Below, piece by piece: positions 53,011 to 62,033 of a DNA stretch of 64,000 nt. Position 1 is the stretch's first letter, and every line of letters starts with the position of its first letter. A program made the position numbers and the translations under genes. Source of the DNA: Bacilli bacterium (GTDB lineage Bacteria > Bacillota_I > Bacilli_A > RF39 > UBA660); the NCBI GenBank assembly GCA_016283075.1, contig JAEEMF010000040.1, positions 1 to 64,000 of the forward strand. Direction: 5' to 3'. The notes under the pieces are model-generated. The model saw nothing but the letters and a program-made list of their open reading frames with translations. It did not search any database and was not told the DNA's origin.

Positions 53011-53915
53011 TATTCATCCTCCAATTCATATCCAGTTGCATTTAAGAATACATCATCCATTTTACCTTTAATTACTTCATAATCTTTAAATAAATCTTTA
53101 TTCTTTATTATTAAGTCAGTTGCTTCTTTTAAATCTTTTACTATTATTTTAAAACCATCTCTTACCTTTTTATAAGATTTATCAAGTTTTTTAATATTCT
53201 CTTCATCTACGTTATAAATATATACGGTATCACTAGCATATTTATTTTTAAGTTCAAGAGGTGTTCCTTCTGCAATAGTAGTACCTTTATCAAGAATAAC
53301 TATATAATCAGAATCAGCAGCTTCCTCCATATAATGTGTAGTTAAAAAGATAGTTAAGTTCTTTTCCTTACGAAGATTATTTAAAACCTTCCAAATACTT
53401 TTTCTAGTTCCTGGATCTAGTCCAGTAGTAGGTTCATCTAGAATAAGAATACTAGGATTATGAATAATAGCTCTTGCTATATCAACTCTTCTTCTTTGAC
53501 CTCCAGATAATTTAGAAATAGGTTGTTTTTCTATTTCTTTTAAGTTAAATAGTTTAGATAATTCTTCATATCTATCTAAAAAATCTTTACCAGTAATATT
53601 ATATAAAGAAGCTTTTATTTTTAAATTATCATAAACACTAAGAGATTTATCTAAAAGAGAATCTTGGAATACTACACCAATCTTTTCTTTAAGAGAAGTA
53701 TTATTTCCATCTACTTCTTCACCACATACTTCGATACTTCCAAAGTCTTTAGAAAGCTCCCCACATATCATATTAATAGTAGTAGATTTACCAGCACCAT
53801 TAATACCTAGGAAAGAAAAAAATTCTCCTTCTTTAACAAGAAAACTTAGATTATTAACAGCTTTTAAACTACCATAACTTTTACTAACTTTATCAATTTT
53901 AATTATGTTATTCAT
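53010..53915 (-). CDS. ABC exporter ATP-binding protein of the second exporter
   Basis: A 301-residue ATPase. Walker A GINGAGKSTT (about 38), signature LSGGQRRRVDIARA, Walker B ILILDEPTTGLDP, His switch TTHYMEEA. It is made with the permease from a promoter in the gap before the collar-protein cluster. CcmA/DrrA type; substrate not evident. Confidence 0.93.
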   Translation of the reverse strand: MNNIIKIDKVSKSYGSLKAVNNLSFLVKEGEFFSFLGINGAGKSTTINMICGELSKDFGSIEVCGEEVDGNNTSLKEKIGVVFQDSLLDKSLSVYDNLKIKASLYNITGKDFLDRYEELSKLFNLKEIEKQPISKLSGGQRRRVDIARAIIHNPSILILDEPTTGLDPGTRKSIWKVLNNLRKEKNLTIFLTTHYMEEAADSDYIVILDKGTTIAEGTPLELKNKYASDTVYIYNVDEENIKKLDKSYKKVRDGFKIIVKDLKEATDLIIKNKDLFKDYEVIKGKMDDVFLNATGYELEDE

Positions 53916-54006
53916 ATAATCACCACCACCATTTTATCATATATTGACTAATTATATGTAATAAATATATAATTTTGATATAAGGTAGAATACGAGGTGA
54001 TAGATA

Positions 54007-54639
54007 ATGAAGATCTTTTTAAATAAAAATAAAACACTATTTTTAGTACTTTGGGTTTCTTTATTATCAGCATCTGTAGCATTTGCATCTAGTATAATTG
54101 CCTCAGAAGTAGGGTATACTCCTAGTGATTCTACTTGGTCAGTTACTAATGTTCAACAAGCAACTGATAGTTTATACTTAAGTGTAACAAGAAAAAATCC
54201 TATTGGGGAAATAATTGCATATATGGGAACAATAGTCCCAGAATATTTTTTAGCATGTGATGGTACTGTTTATAATATTAGTGATTATCCATATCTTGCT
54301 GAACAAATAAAAACTAATTTTGGAAGTTACAATAATTTTGGTGGAAATGGTACTACTACCTTTGCAGTGCCAGATTTAAGAGGAGAATTCCTTCGTGGTA
54401 CTGGAACAAACTCTCATTTAAACCAAGGTAATGGTCCTTCGGTAGGGGTACATCAAGATGCAACAGGAATAAGACAAAGTGTTGACTGGGGATGGGCTAT
54501 TTATACAACTGATATTGATTCACAATTCAATAATCAAACTGTAAATGTTCTTTCTAATAAATCAACAACAGCAAGTAGTTCTTATTTTACCGTAAGACCT
54601 ACTAACACAGGTGTAATGTATGCAATTAGGTATGAGTAG
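54007..54639 (+). CDS. membrane-anchored phage-tail-collar protein 1
   Basis: A 210-residue protein. N-terminal helix or signal (about 8-28), a linker VGYTPSDSTWSVTNV then ATDSLY, and a tail-collar domain (about 62-140: IGEIIAYMGTIVPEYFLACDGT, TTTFAVPDLRGEFLRG). A variable central part follows and the end RPTNTGVMYAIRYE is conserved in all six copies. The collar domain is known from phage short tail fibres and MdpB-type bacterial proteins. GAGGTGAT ribosome site. It is followed seven bases later by copy 2. Confidence 0.87.
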   Translation: MKIFLNKNKTLFLVLWVSLLSASVAFASSIIASEVGYTPSDSTWSVTNVQQATDSLYLSVTRKNPIGEIIAYMGTIVPEYFLACDGTVYNISDYPYLAEQIKTNFGSYNNFGGNGTTTFAVPDLRGEFLRGTGTNSHLNQGNGPSVGVHQDATGIRQSVDWGWAIYTTDIDSQFNNQTVNVLSNKSTTASSSYFTVRPTNTGVMYAIRYE

Positions 54640-54646
54640 GTGCAAT

Positions 54647-55318
54647 ATGAAGAAGGTTAGTTTTATCATATTACTTATTATTTCTACTATATCAGTTGTA
54701 TTTGCTTATAGTACACTTGCTTCAGAAATAAGTTATAATTTAAGTGGTTCTAAATGGTCTACTTCAAATATTCAAGAATCAACTGATAGTTTATATTACG
54801 ATTTTAAAAGAAGACCTTCTATAGGACAAATAGTAGGATATATGGGAACAGTAGTTCCAGATAATTTTTTAGAGTGTGATGGTTCTATTTTAAATATAAG
54901 TGATTATCCTCATTTAGCAGAGCACTTTGAAGATGAATTTGGTAGTAGTAATTATTTTGGCGGAGATGGATCTATGACATTTGCTCTTCCTGATTTAAGA
55001 GGAGAGTTTTTAAGAGGATCCACTAGTACTGTAAGTCCAGGAACTCATCAAGATGCAAGCTTACCTAATATTAAAGGAAGATTAGTTCCTAACTTAAATG
55101 CTACTTCTACAATAAGAATTCTTGGAGGAGGTGGCGGAGCTATTACCATAAGTGGTAGCTCAGGTAAACACGCTTATGTATCTGCTATAAATGGGTCATA
55201 TAATGTAGCAAATTCTGATCTTGTTTTTGATGCATCTAGATATAGCTCTGTTTATCAAAATGGTGCAGAAGCGCGTCCTACTAATACTTCAGTTTTATAT
55301 GTTATTAGATATAAGTAG
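54647..55318 (+). CDS. membrane-anchored phage-tail-collar protein 2
   Basis: A 223-residue paralogue: membrane helix (about 4-22), linker with SKWSTSNIQESTDSLY, collar domain (IGQIVGYMGTVVPDNFLECDG, TFALPDLRGEFLRG). The longer centre starts HQDASLPNIKGRLVPN and shares sequence with copies 3 and 4; a glycine-rich patch RILGGGGGAI is unique. The end is RPTNTSVLYVIRYK. ATG 54647 has GTAGGTG upstream. Probably co-transcribed with copy 1. Confidence 0.87.
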   Translation: MKKVSFIILLIISTISVVFAYSTLASEISYNLSGSKWSTSNIQESTDSLYYDFKRRPSIGQIVGYMGTVVPDNFLECDGSILNISDYPHLAEHFEDEFGSSNYFGGDGSMTFALPDLRGEFLRGSTSTVSPGTHQDASLPNIKGRLVPNLNATSTIRILGGGGGAITISGSSGKHAYVSAINGSYNVANSDLVFDASRYSSVYQNGAEARPTNTSVLYVIRYK

Positions 55319-55345
55319 CAAGGATTCTTCCTTGCTTTTTATTTT
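55317..55345 (+). terminator. terminator after collar copy 2 (repeat unit)
   Basis: AGCAAGGA (55317-55324) and TCCTTGCT (55329-55336), then TTTTATTTT. The same stem recurs after copies 3 and 4. Confidence 0.85.
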
Positions 55346-55389
55346 GTATATTTATATAATTAATGTATAAGATAGAAGGTGATGAAAAA

Positions 55390-56079
55390 ATGAAAAACTT
55401 TTTAAAGAAAAATTATTTTGGTTTTTTTATCGGAATCATTTTTTCATCAGTTTTTATAGTATACGCTTCTAGTTATATAGCAAGTGCTGTAGGATTTACT
55501 TCTATAGATAGCTCTTGGAACGTAGATAATGTTAAAGAAGCTACTGATAGCTTGTATTATAAAGCTATAGAAAATTACCCTGTTGGAGAAATAATAAGTT
55601 TTATGGGAGTAAATGCTCCTGAATACTTTCTTGCTTGTGATGGTACTGTTTATAATATAAATGATTATCCACTTCTTGCTGAGCAAATAAAAACTAATTT
55701 TGGTGATTACAACTTTTTTGGCGGAAATGGTACTACTACATTTGCGGTACCTAATTTAAGTGGTGAGTTTCTAAGAGGAGCAACTAGCACCGTAAGCGCA
55801 GGAACTCATCAAGATGCAAGCTTACCTAATATAAAAGGTAAATTAGTTCCTAACTTGCACGCTACTACTGCTGTAGGTTTGATTGGATCAGGAAATGGTG
55901 TTTTTACAATGAGTGGTAGTTCCTGGGAACACTCTCGTACCACTAATATAAATGGTTCGTATGATGTAGCAAACTCAGATATTACGTTTGATGCATCTAG
56001 ATCAAATTCTACTTATCAAGATGGAGCAGAGGCAAAACCTGCTAATACCTCAGTTTTATATATTATTAGATATGAATAG
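55390..56079 (+). CDS. membrane-anchored phage-tail-collar protein 3
   Basis: A 229-residue paralogue: KNYFGFFIGIIFSSVFIVYA membrane helix, linker VGFTSIDSSWNVDNVKEATD, collar domain (VGEIISFMGVNAPEYFLACDG, TTTFAVPNLSGEFLRG). Centre shared with copies 2 and 4 (HQDASLPNIKGKLVPN, SGSSWEHSR, FDASRSNSTYQDGAE). ATG 55390 has AGGTGATG upstream. It has its own promoter-like TATAAT and terminator. Confidence 0.87.
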   Translation: MKNFLKKNYFGFFIGIIFSSVFIVYASSYIASAVGFTSIDSSWNVDNVKEATDSLYYKAIENYPVGEIISFMGVNAPEYFLACDGTVYNINDYPLLAEQIKTNFGDYNFFGGNGTTTFAVPNLSGEFLRGATSTVSAGTHQDASLPNIKGKLVPNLHATTAVGLIGSGNGVFTMSGSSWEHSRTTNINGSYDVANSDITFDASRSNSTYQDGAEAKPANTSVLYIIRYE

Positions 56080-56106
56080 CAAGGAGTATCCTTGCTTTTT
56101 ATTTGG
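56078..56106 (+). terminator. terminator after collar copy 3 (repeat unit)
   Basis: AGCAAGGA and TCCTTGCT separated by three bases, then TTTTATTT; same stem as after copy 2. Confidence 0.85.
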
Positions 56107-56151
56107 TATATTTATATAATTAGTGTATAAGGTAGAAATTGGGTGATGCAA

Positions 56152-56862
56152 ATGAAAAACTTTTTAAAGAATAATTTCTTAGGTTTCTTTATAGGAATCA
56201 TTTTTTCATTTGTCTTTATATTTACTATGTCTATATATATAGCAAGTAATCCTTCCTTTTCTTCTAAAAAAACATTTTTAATGATTGAAAATAGTAAACT
56301 TACAGATGGTTCTTTAGCTTCAGTTACTAAAAAATATCCAGTAGGAGAGATAATAACTTATATGGGAACACATACTCCTAATTATTATTTAGCTTGTGAT
56401 GGTACTACATATAATATAGTTGATTATCCGCTTTTAGCAAATCACATTGAAACGGAGTTTGGAAGTAAAAACTTCTTTGGAGGAAATGGTACTACTACAT
56501 TTGCAGTACCAGATCTTAGAGGAGAGTTTCTTCGTGGTACTGGAACTAACTCTCACACTGGGCAAGGAAATGGTTCTAGTGTAGGAACTCATCAAACAGC
56601 ATCTTTACCTAATTTAAAAGGTAAATTTGTAACTAGTTTACATGCTACTAATACTTCTCCTTTATTTGCTTCAGGGCATGGTGCATTTTTACTTAGTGGT
56701 AGTTCATGGGAGCACTCTAGAATATCTAGTATAAGTGGTGCAACAAATGTTGCTGATTCAGATGCACTTTTTGATGCATCTAGATCAAGTTCTGTTTATC
56801 AAGATGACGCTGAAGTTAGACCAACTAATACTTCAGTACTATATGCAATTAGATATGAATAG
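56152..56862 (+). CDS. membrane-anchored phage-tail-collar protein 4
   Basis: A 236-residue paralogue with the same leader (KNNFLGFFIGIIFSFVFIFT) as copy 3, but the linker between leader and collar has lost the usual GYTPSD/ATDSLY sequence (SFSSKKTFLMIENSK instead). Collar VGEIITYMGTHTPNYYLACDG; centre HQTASLPNLKGKFV and SGSSWEHSR; end RPTNTSVLYAIRYE. ATG 56152 matches the start of copy 3 and has GGGTGA upstream. Confidence 0.86.
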   Translation: MKNFLKNNFLGFFIGIIFSFVFIFTMSIYIASNPSFSSKKTFLMIENSKLTDGSLASVTKKYPVGEIITYMGTHTPNYYLACDGTTYNIVDYPLLANHIETEFGSKNFFGGNGTTTFAVPDLRGEFLRGTGTNSHTGQGNGSSVGTHQTASLPNLKGKFVTSLHATNTSPLFASGHGAFLLSGSSWEHSRISSISGATNVADSDALFDASRSSSVYQDDAEVRPTNTSVLYAIRYE

Positions 56863-56885
56863 CAAGGATGAATCCTTGCTTTTTA
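56861..56885 (+). terminator. terminator after collar copy 4 (repeat unit)
   Basis: AGCAAGGAT and ATCCTTGCT separated by two bases, then TTTT; same stem as after copies 2 and 3. Confidence 0.82.
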
Positions 56886-56931
56886 ATTGACAAAAATATA
56901 TAATATATTTTATAGAGTAGGAGTGTGTAGA

Positions 56932-57609
56932 ATGAAGAAATATTTCAAAAAAGAATATCTTTTTATTATATCTGTAATATTTTTGACTTCTATTACAACT
57001 CTTGCATTTAGTTATGACGCTAGGGATGTTGGATACACTCCTAGTGATGTTAATTGGAATGTAGATAATGTTAAAGATGCTACTGATAGTTTGTATTATA
57101 GTATTAAAGGTAAAAGCCCTATTGGGGAAATAATTGCATATATGGGTACTAATGCTCCAGAGTATTTTTTAGAGTGTGATGGTACTGTTTATAATATAAG
57201 TGAGTATCCATATCTAGCGGAACAAATTAAAAGAGAATTTGGCTCTTATAGTAAGTTTGGTGGAAATGGTACAACAACATTTGCTGTTCCTGATTTAAGA
57301 GGAGAGTTTCTTCGTGGTCGAGGAACAAATAGTCATGCTAATCAAGGTAGTGGCGCAAATGTAGGTATTCATCAAGATGCAACACTACTTCCATATTATT
57401 ATAAATTTTATGACAATTCTTTATATGGTGTTCAATTTGATGGACCTACATCAACTACATATATAACAGATCCAGATGTAGTAAAGGTTGGTAGTGGTTA
57501 TTATTCTAATTTTTATCAAGATAGTGGTGGACCATATTCAAATATATCTCTAACTTTTACAACAAGACCTACAAATACATCTATATTATATGCAATAAGG
57601 TATGAATAG
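56932..57609 (+). CDS. membrane-anchored phage-tail-collar protein 5
   Basis: A 225-residue paralogue: membrane helix (about 9-26), linker VGYTPSDVNWNVDNVKDATD, collar IGEIIAYMGTNAPEYFLECDG and TTTFAVPDLRGEFLRG. Its centre (HQDATLLPYYYKFYDN, then a Tyr/Asp/Ser-rich stretch) is unlike copies 2-4 but close to copy 6. ATG 56932 has TAGGAG upstream; TTGACA at 56887-56892 may be its -35. Confidence 0.87.
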   Translation: MKKYFKKEYLFIISVIFLTSITTLAFSYDARDVGYTPSDVNWNVDNVKDATDSLYYSIKGKSPIGEIIAYMGTNAPEYFLECDGTVYNISEYPYLAEQIKREFGSYSKFGGNGTTTFAVPDLRGEFLRGRGTNSHANQGSGANVGIHQDATLLPYYYKFYDNSLYGVQFDGPTSTTYITDPDVVKVGSGYYSNFYQDSGGPYSNISLTFTTRPTNTSILYAIRYE

Positions 57610-57618
57610 GGGGATACT

Positions 57619-58263
57619 GTGAAGAACTTTAAGAAAATAGTTATTAATACATTTTTAATAATCATTCTTTCTTTTTTTACAACGTATGCCTTTAACTATG
57701 TTGTAGGTAAAAAGAAAGAATCATATGTCTATAATAATAGGAGTTTAATGTCAGGGACATCATATGGTTTTAGTAGAAGAAGTCCGGTTGGGACAATTAT
57801 TTCTTATATGGGAGAAAGTGCTCCTGAATCTTTCCTTGAATGTGATGGAAAAGTTTACAATATAAAAGATTACCCATACCTTGCTGAGCAAATTAAAAGT
57901 GAATTTGGTTCTTATAATAAATTTGGAGGAAATGGTACGACAACCTTTGCTGTACCTGATTTAAGAGGAGAGTTTTTAAGAGGTAGGGGTACTAATAGTC
58001 ATACTAAACAGGGTAGTGGCTCTATTGTTGGAACACATCAAGATGCAACGGTATTACCTTATTATGCTGTATATTCATCTAGTGTTTATATTTATGGACC
58101 TTCAGTAACGTATGTGGGAGATAATTTCGATTATCGAAATGTTGGTTCTGGTTATTATTCTAATATTTATCATGATTATGGTAATACTTCCTCAAATACA
58201 AGTATGTCATTTTCTCTTAGGCCAACAAATACTTCAGTATTATATGCAATTAAATATGAGTAA
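57619..58263 (+). CDS. membrane-anchored phage-tail-collar protein 6
   Basis: A 214-residue paralogue from a GTG start with GGGGGA upstream, nine bases after copy 5. Membrane helix (about 7-24), degenerate linker, collar VGTIISYMGESAPESFLECDG and TTTFAVPDLRGEFLRG. Centre like copy 5 (HQDATVLPYYAVYSSS, VGSGYYSNIYHDYG), end RPTNTSVLYAIKYE. Copies 5 and 6 form an operon closed by a bidirectional terminator. Confidence 0.86.
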   Translation: MKNFKKIVINTFLIIILSFFTTYAFNYVVGKKKESYVYNNRSLMSGTSYGFSRRSPVGTIISYMGESAPESFLECDGKVYNIKDYPYLAEQIKSEFGSYNKFGGNGTTTFAVPDLRGEFLRGRGTNSHTKQGSGSIVGTHQDATVLPYYAVYSSSVYIYGPSVTYVGDNFDYRNVGSGYYSNIYHDYGNTSSNTSMSFSLRPTNTSVLYAIKYE

Positions 58264-58302
58264 AATAAAAAATGGTTCATTATTTGAACCATTTTGTTTT
58301 GC
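58264..58302. terminator. bidirectional terminator closing the collar cluster
   Basis: AAAATGGTTCA (58269-58279) and TGAACCATTTT (58285-58295), T run on one side and A run on the other. Confidence 0.85.
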
Positions 58303-58879
58303 CTCTATATGTAATCTCATTTGTATTTGGATTATATAATAAAGAATGACTTCCTTGTAATCTAGCATGTACTTGATAAATGAGTGTTGAATTAACTTCA
58401 AATGTATATTTTTTAGCAAGTGCATCTCTTACATAAGTTAACCATTTTTCACTTGCTACTTTTCTACTTTCTGGAGTAGCCATATAGTGAATTGTCTGTT
58501 TATTCATTACTTTATTTTCTCTTACAAGTTTATTTTCTTCTTCATCAAGTATTTCTTCATTACATTTAATAAAACCATATGCATTTGCGGCAGCAAATAG
58601 CATATCTACTGTATCAAAGTCATCTTGACTTTCTATTTTAAGCCATGGATTACCTTTAAATGATACTATTTCTGGAAGAGTAACTCTTTCACCTTCATTT
58701 AATTTATGAAGTTCTGATTCCATTAAAGGTTCAATAACTTTTTCAATTCCAGCATATAATTTAGTTTTATCAAATTTATATATATTTTGATGTAAGATAC
58801 TATATCCATTTACTGTTTGATGTCCTTTTTTAACATCAAGCATATCTAATAAATTGTTTTTTAATACCTTTTTATCCAT
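58280..58879 (-). CDS. hypothetical soluble protein
   Basis: A 199-residue protein with no membrane segment. There is an acidic helix (CNEEILDEEENKLVREN) near the middle and a C-terminal part with QVHARLQGSHSLLYNPNT and ITYRGKTKWF. No family recognised. It is transcribed alone, converging on the collar cluster; the ribosome site is GGGGCGAT-like and weak. Confidence 0.7.
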   Translation of the reverse strand: MDKKVLKNNLLDMLDVKKGHQTVNGYSILHQNIYKFDKTKLYAGIEKVIEPLMESELHKLNEGERVTLPEIVSFKGNPWLKIESQDDFDTVDMLFAAANAYGFIKCNEEILDEEENKLVRENKVMNKQTIHYMATPESRKVASEKWLTYVRDALAKKYTFEVNSTLIYQVHARLQGSHSLLYNPNTNEITYRGKTKWFK

Positions 58880-58964
58880 AATATCGCCCCTTTTTTGAAG
58901 TTGGGTAATATTATATTATATTTATTATATTTGTCAAATTTGCTATAATAAACATGGTGATTTT

Positions 58965-59681
58965 ATGAGTTATATATTATTTCATATTCCGCACTCATCA
59001 CTTAGAGTTCCTAGTAGGTATTATAAGTATAGTTTAGTCTGTAGAAGCTATATTGATGAGACTAAAAGAGTGCTTGCAGATTTAGATGTAGATAAACTAA
59101 TACCTAGTAAATGTAATAAGTTAATCTTTAAATATTCTAGAATCTTTTGTGATGTGGAAAAGTTTAAAGATGATTCTAAAGAAATAATGAGTAAAAAAGG
59201 AATGGGAGTAATATATACTAAGGATTTAGATAGAGATATCTTTAATCCTAGTAAGAAATATAAAAGTAACATAATAAAATCATATTATGATAAATATCAT
59301 GATAAACTTAATAAAGTAGTATCTACTACTTTAAAAAAATATAATAAGTGTTTAATAATAGATTTACATAGTTTTAGTGATATTGCTATGGAAAAGTTAT
59401 TTGGGTATAAGGATACTCCTGATATATGTATAGGAGTAGATCCTAAATATACTAGTAAAGAACTTGCTGATATGGTTACAAACTTCTTTATAGATAAAGG
59501 TTACTCAGTTAAAATAAATTATCCTTATAGTGGTACTATTATTCCTAATAAGTACTTTTATAAAGAAGAAAAAAGACTTGAATCTATTATGATTGAAATA
59601 AATAAGAGATTATATCTAGAAAATAATTATGAAATAAAGAAAGATATTGATATTTTATATAAAAAATTATTAAAAAAATGA
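58965..59681 (+). CDS. N-formylglutamate amidohydrolase family protein
   Basis: A 238-residue protein. Family marks: N-terminal LFHIPHSSLRVP, acidic VLADLDVDKL, FCDVEKFKDDS, MGVIYTKDLDR, and DLHSFSD with the metal-binding residues, then NYPYSGTIIPNKYF. Members hydrolyse N-formyl-glutamate or related amides using zinc. No histidine-degradation genes are nearby, so the natural substrate may differ. Promoter TGCTATAAT at 58941-58949. Confidence 0.88.
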   Translation: MSYILFHIPHSSLRVPSRYYKYSLVCRSYIDETKRVLADLDVDKLIPSKCNKLIFKYSRIFCDVEKFKDDSKEIMSKKGMGVIYTKDLDRDIFNPSKKYKSNIIKSYYDKYHDKLNKVVSTTLKKYNKCLIIDLHSFSDIAMEKLFGYKDTPDICIGVDPKYTSKELADMVTNFFIDKGYSVKINYPYSGTIIPNKYFYKEEKRLESIMIEINKRLYLENNYEIKKDIDILYKKLLKK

Positions 59682-59713
59682 TATAATTTATAGAAAGAAA
59701 AGGACGTGATTAT

Positions 59714-61108
59714 ATGAAAATATATAATACATTAACTAGAAATATAGATGAATTTAAATCAAACAGTGAAGGTATTGTAAAAATGTATACATGTGGTCCT
59801 ACTGTATATCATTATGCACATATAGGTAACTTAAGAAGTTATGTTATGGAAGATGTACTTGAAAAGAGTTTAATGTACTTAGGATATAAAGTAGATAGAG
59901 TAATGAATATTACTGATGTAGGGCATTTAACTAGTGATGCTGATGCTGGTGAAGATAAAATGGTTAAAGGAGCTAAAAGAGAAGGTAAAACTGTTTTAGA
60001 AATAGCTAAGTATTATACTGATTGTTTCTTTGAAGATTTTAAAAAGTTAAATATTAAGAAACCAGAAACAGTAGTACCAGCAACTTCTTTAATACCAGAA
60101 TATATACATATGATAACTGTACTTCTTGAAAAAGGGTATGCTTATATAGCAGGTGGAAATGTATATTTTGATACATCTAAACTTGATGAATATTATAAAC
60201 TTACTAATCATACAGTAGATGATTTAAAAGAAGCAGTAAGAGAAGATGTAGAAGTAGATGAAAATAAAAAGAATAAGAATGACTTTGTTCTTTGGTTTAC
60301 TAAATCTAAATTTGAGGAGCAACAACTTAAATGGGATTCTCCTTGGGGAGTAGGATATCCTGGATGGCATATTGAATGCTCTAATATAGCACTTAAATAT
60401 CTAGGAGAATACCTTGATATTCACTGTGGTGGTGTAGATAATATATTCCCTCATCATACTAATGAAATAGCTCAAACTGAGTCTTATACTGGTCACAAAT
60501 GGTGTAATTATTGGTTCCATGTAGAACACTTAAATAATAAAACTGGAAAGATGAGTAAGAGTACTGGTGAATTCTTAACACTTAGTGTACTTGAAAATAA
60601 AGGATATAATCCTTTAGCATACCGTTTATTCTTACTTGGTAGTCATTATCGTAAGGTATTACTATTTAGTTATGAAGATATGGATTCAGCAGAAAACACA
60701 TATAATAAACTTAAAAATAAAGTATTAAATCTTAAAAAAGATGGAGAAGTATCTAATACTTCTAAATATCAAGAAGAATTTAAAAAAGCTATTGATAATG
60801 ATTTAAATACTGCATCTATGCTTACAGTACTTTATGATGTATTAAAAGCTGATGATTTAAATGATGCTTCTAAATTATATTTAGTAGAAGATTTTGATAA
60901 AGTATTATCTTTAGATTTAACTAAAGAAGATAAAAAAGAAATTGATTCTGACTTAGAAAAATATATTTTAGAAAAAATAGAAGAAAGAAAAAATGCAAAA
61001 GCTAATAAAGATTTTGCACTTGCTGATTCTATTAGAGAAGAATTACTTTCTAAAGGTATTATTTTAAAAGATTCTAGAGAAGGTACTACTTACGAAATAG
61101 GAAAATAG
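59714..61108 (+). CDS. cysS: cysteinyl-tRNA synthetase
   Basis: A 464-residue class I synthetase. Zinc/HIGH region YTCGPTVYHYAHIGNLRSY, zinc residues in WHIECSNIALKYL and FPHHTNEIAQ, and KMSKS in GKMSKSTGEFL (about 280). The C-terminal DALR domain is present. GGACGTGAT ribosome region; promoter TGATATAAT at 59679-59687. No T-box leader is present in its 32-base upstream gap. Followed by truB after one base. Confidence 0.96.
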   Translation: MKIYNTLTRNIDEFKSNSEGIVKMYTCGPTVYHYAHIGNLRSYVMEDVLEKSLMYLGYKVDRVMNITDVGHLTSDADAGEDKMVKGAKREGKTVLEIAKYYTDCFFEDFKKLNIKKPETVVPATSLIPEYIHMITVLLEKGYAYIAGGNVYFDTSKLDEYYKLTNHTVDDLKEAVREDVEVDENKKNKNDFVLWFTKSKFEEQQLKWDSPWGVGYPGWHIECSNIALKYLGEYLDIHCGGVDNIFPHHTNEIAQTESYTGHKWCNYWFHVEHLNNKTGKMSKSTGEFLTLSVLENKGYNPLAYRLFLLGSHYRKVLLFSYEDMDSAENTYNKLKNKVLNLKKDGEVSNTSKYQEEFKKAIDNDLNTASMLTVLYDVLKADDLNDASKLYLVEDFDKVLSLDLTKEDKKEIDSDLEKYILEKIEERKNAKANKDFALADSIREELLSKGIILKDSREGTTYEIGK

Positions 61109-61109
61109 T

Positions 61110-61979
61110 ATGGACGGAATAATTATTATTGATAAAGAAAAAGGTTTTACTAGTAGAGATATTGTTAATAAAGTTGGAAAAGTACTTGGTACTAAGAAAG
61201 TAGGACATACTGGTACTCTTGATCCACTTGCAACAGGAGTACTTGTAGTATGCGTAGGTAAAGCTACTAAATTAGTTGAACTTATTACTAGTTATGATAA
61301 AGAGTATATTGCTACCTTTAAGTTTGGAGTACTTACTGATGCTTTAGATATAGAAGGTACTACTATTAAAGATGAAAAAGTTTCTATTTCTAAAGAAGAT
61401 ATTATAAATGCATGTAATAGTTTAGTAGGAACTTATGATCAAGAAGTACCTATATATTCCGCAGTTAAAGTTAATGGTATGAAACTATACGAATATGCGC
61501 GTAAAGGACTTGATGTAGAACTACCTAAACATAAGGTAACTATTAGTTCTTTAGAACTTATGGATTACTATAAAGAAGATGGATATACATATGCTAAAAT
61601 TAAATGTAATGTTTCTAAAGGAACATATATTAGAAGTTTAGGATATGATATAGCAAAGAAACTTGGTACTTATGCTATAATGACTGACTTAAGAAGAACT
61701 AGGCAGGGTAAGTATAGTATAGAAGATGCTCTTAAAATAGATAGTCTTACTAAAGATACTAAGTTAATAAGTATTAGTGAATCATTAAATGATTATTATC
61801 ACTTTGAAGTAGATGATAATTTAAAAAGTGATATATCTAATGGAAAACTACTTGAAAACAGATATAATAATGATAAAATTTTATTTACTTATAAGGGAGA
61901 TGCTCTTGCTTTATATGAAGTATATGATAAAGATAATAAGTATTTAAAACCATATAAAATGTTTATTAATAAAGTGTAA
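61110..61979 (+). CDS. truB: tRNA pseudouridine-55 synthase
   Basis: A 289-residue enzyme making pseudouridine 55 in the T loop of tRNA. Active Asp in GHTGTLDPLATGVL (about residue 38), then YDKEYIATFKFG, YSAVKVNGMKLYEYAR and CSKGTYIRSL-type (here NVSKGTYIRSLGYD). The short C-terminal domain is of the Bacillota type. It shares the cysS transcript. The usual infB-rbfA-truB-ribF context is absent. Confidence 0.95.
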   Translation: MDGIIIIDKEKGFTSRDIVNKVGKVLGTKKVGHTGTLDPLATGVLVVCVGKATKLVELITSYDKEYIATFKFGVLTDALDIEGTTIKDEKVSISKEDIINACNSLVGTYDQEVPIYSAVKVNGMKLYEYARKGLDVELPKHKVTISSLELMDYYKEDGYTYAKIKCNVSKGTYIRSLGYDIAKKLGTYAIMTDLRRTRQGKYSIEDALKIDSLTKDTKLISISESLNDYYHFEVDDNLKSDISNGKLLENRYNNDKILFTYKGDALALYEVYDKDNKYLKPYKMFINKV

Positions 61980-62012
61980 AGTTACAGTTATTTTGTAACT
62001 TTCTTTTATTTT
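61978..62012 (+). terminator. intrinsic terminator of cysS-truB
   Basis: AAAGTTACA (61978-61986) and TGTAACTTT (61994-62002), then CTTTTATTTT. Confidence 0.82.
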
Positions 62013-62033
62013 CTTTAAAGTTGACATTTTTTA

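Noticed and set aside
54007..58263. Prophage or tailocin tail module
   Set aside because: Tail-collar domains suggested phage, but each protein has its own membrane leader and promoter or terminator units, and no capsid, tail tape, lysis or integrase genes are nearby.
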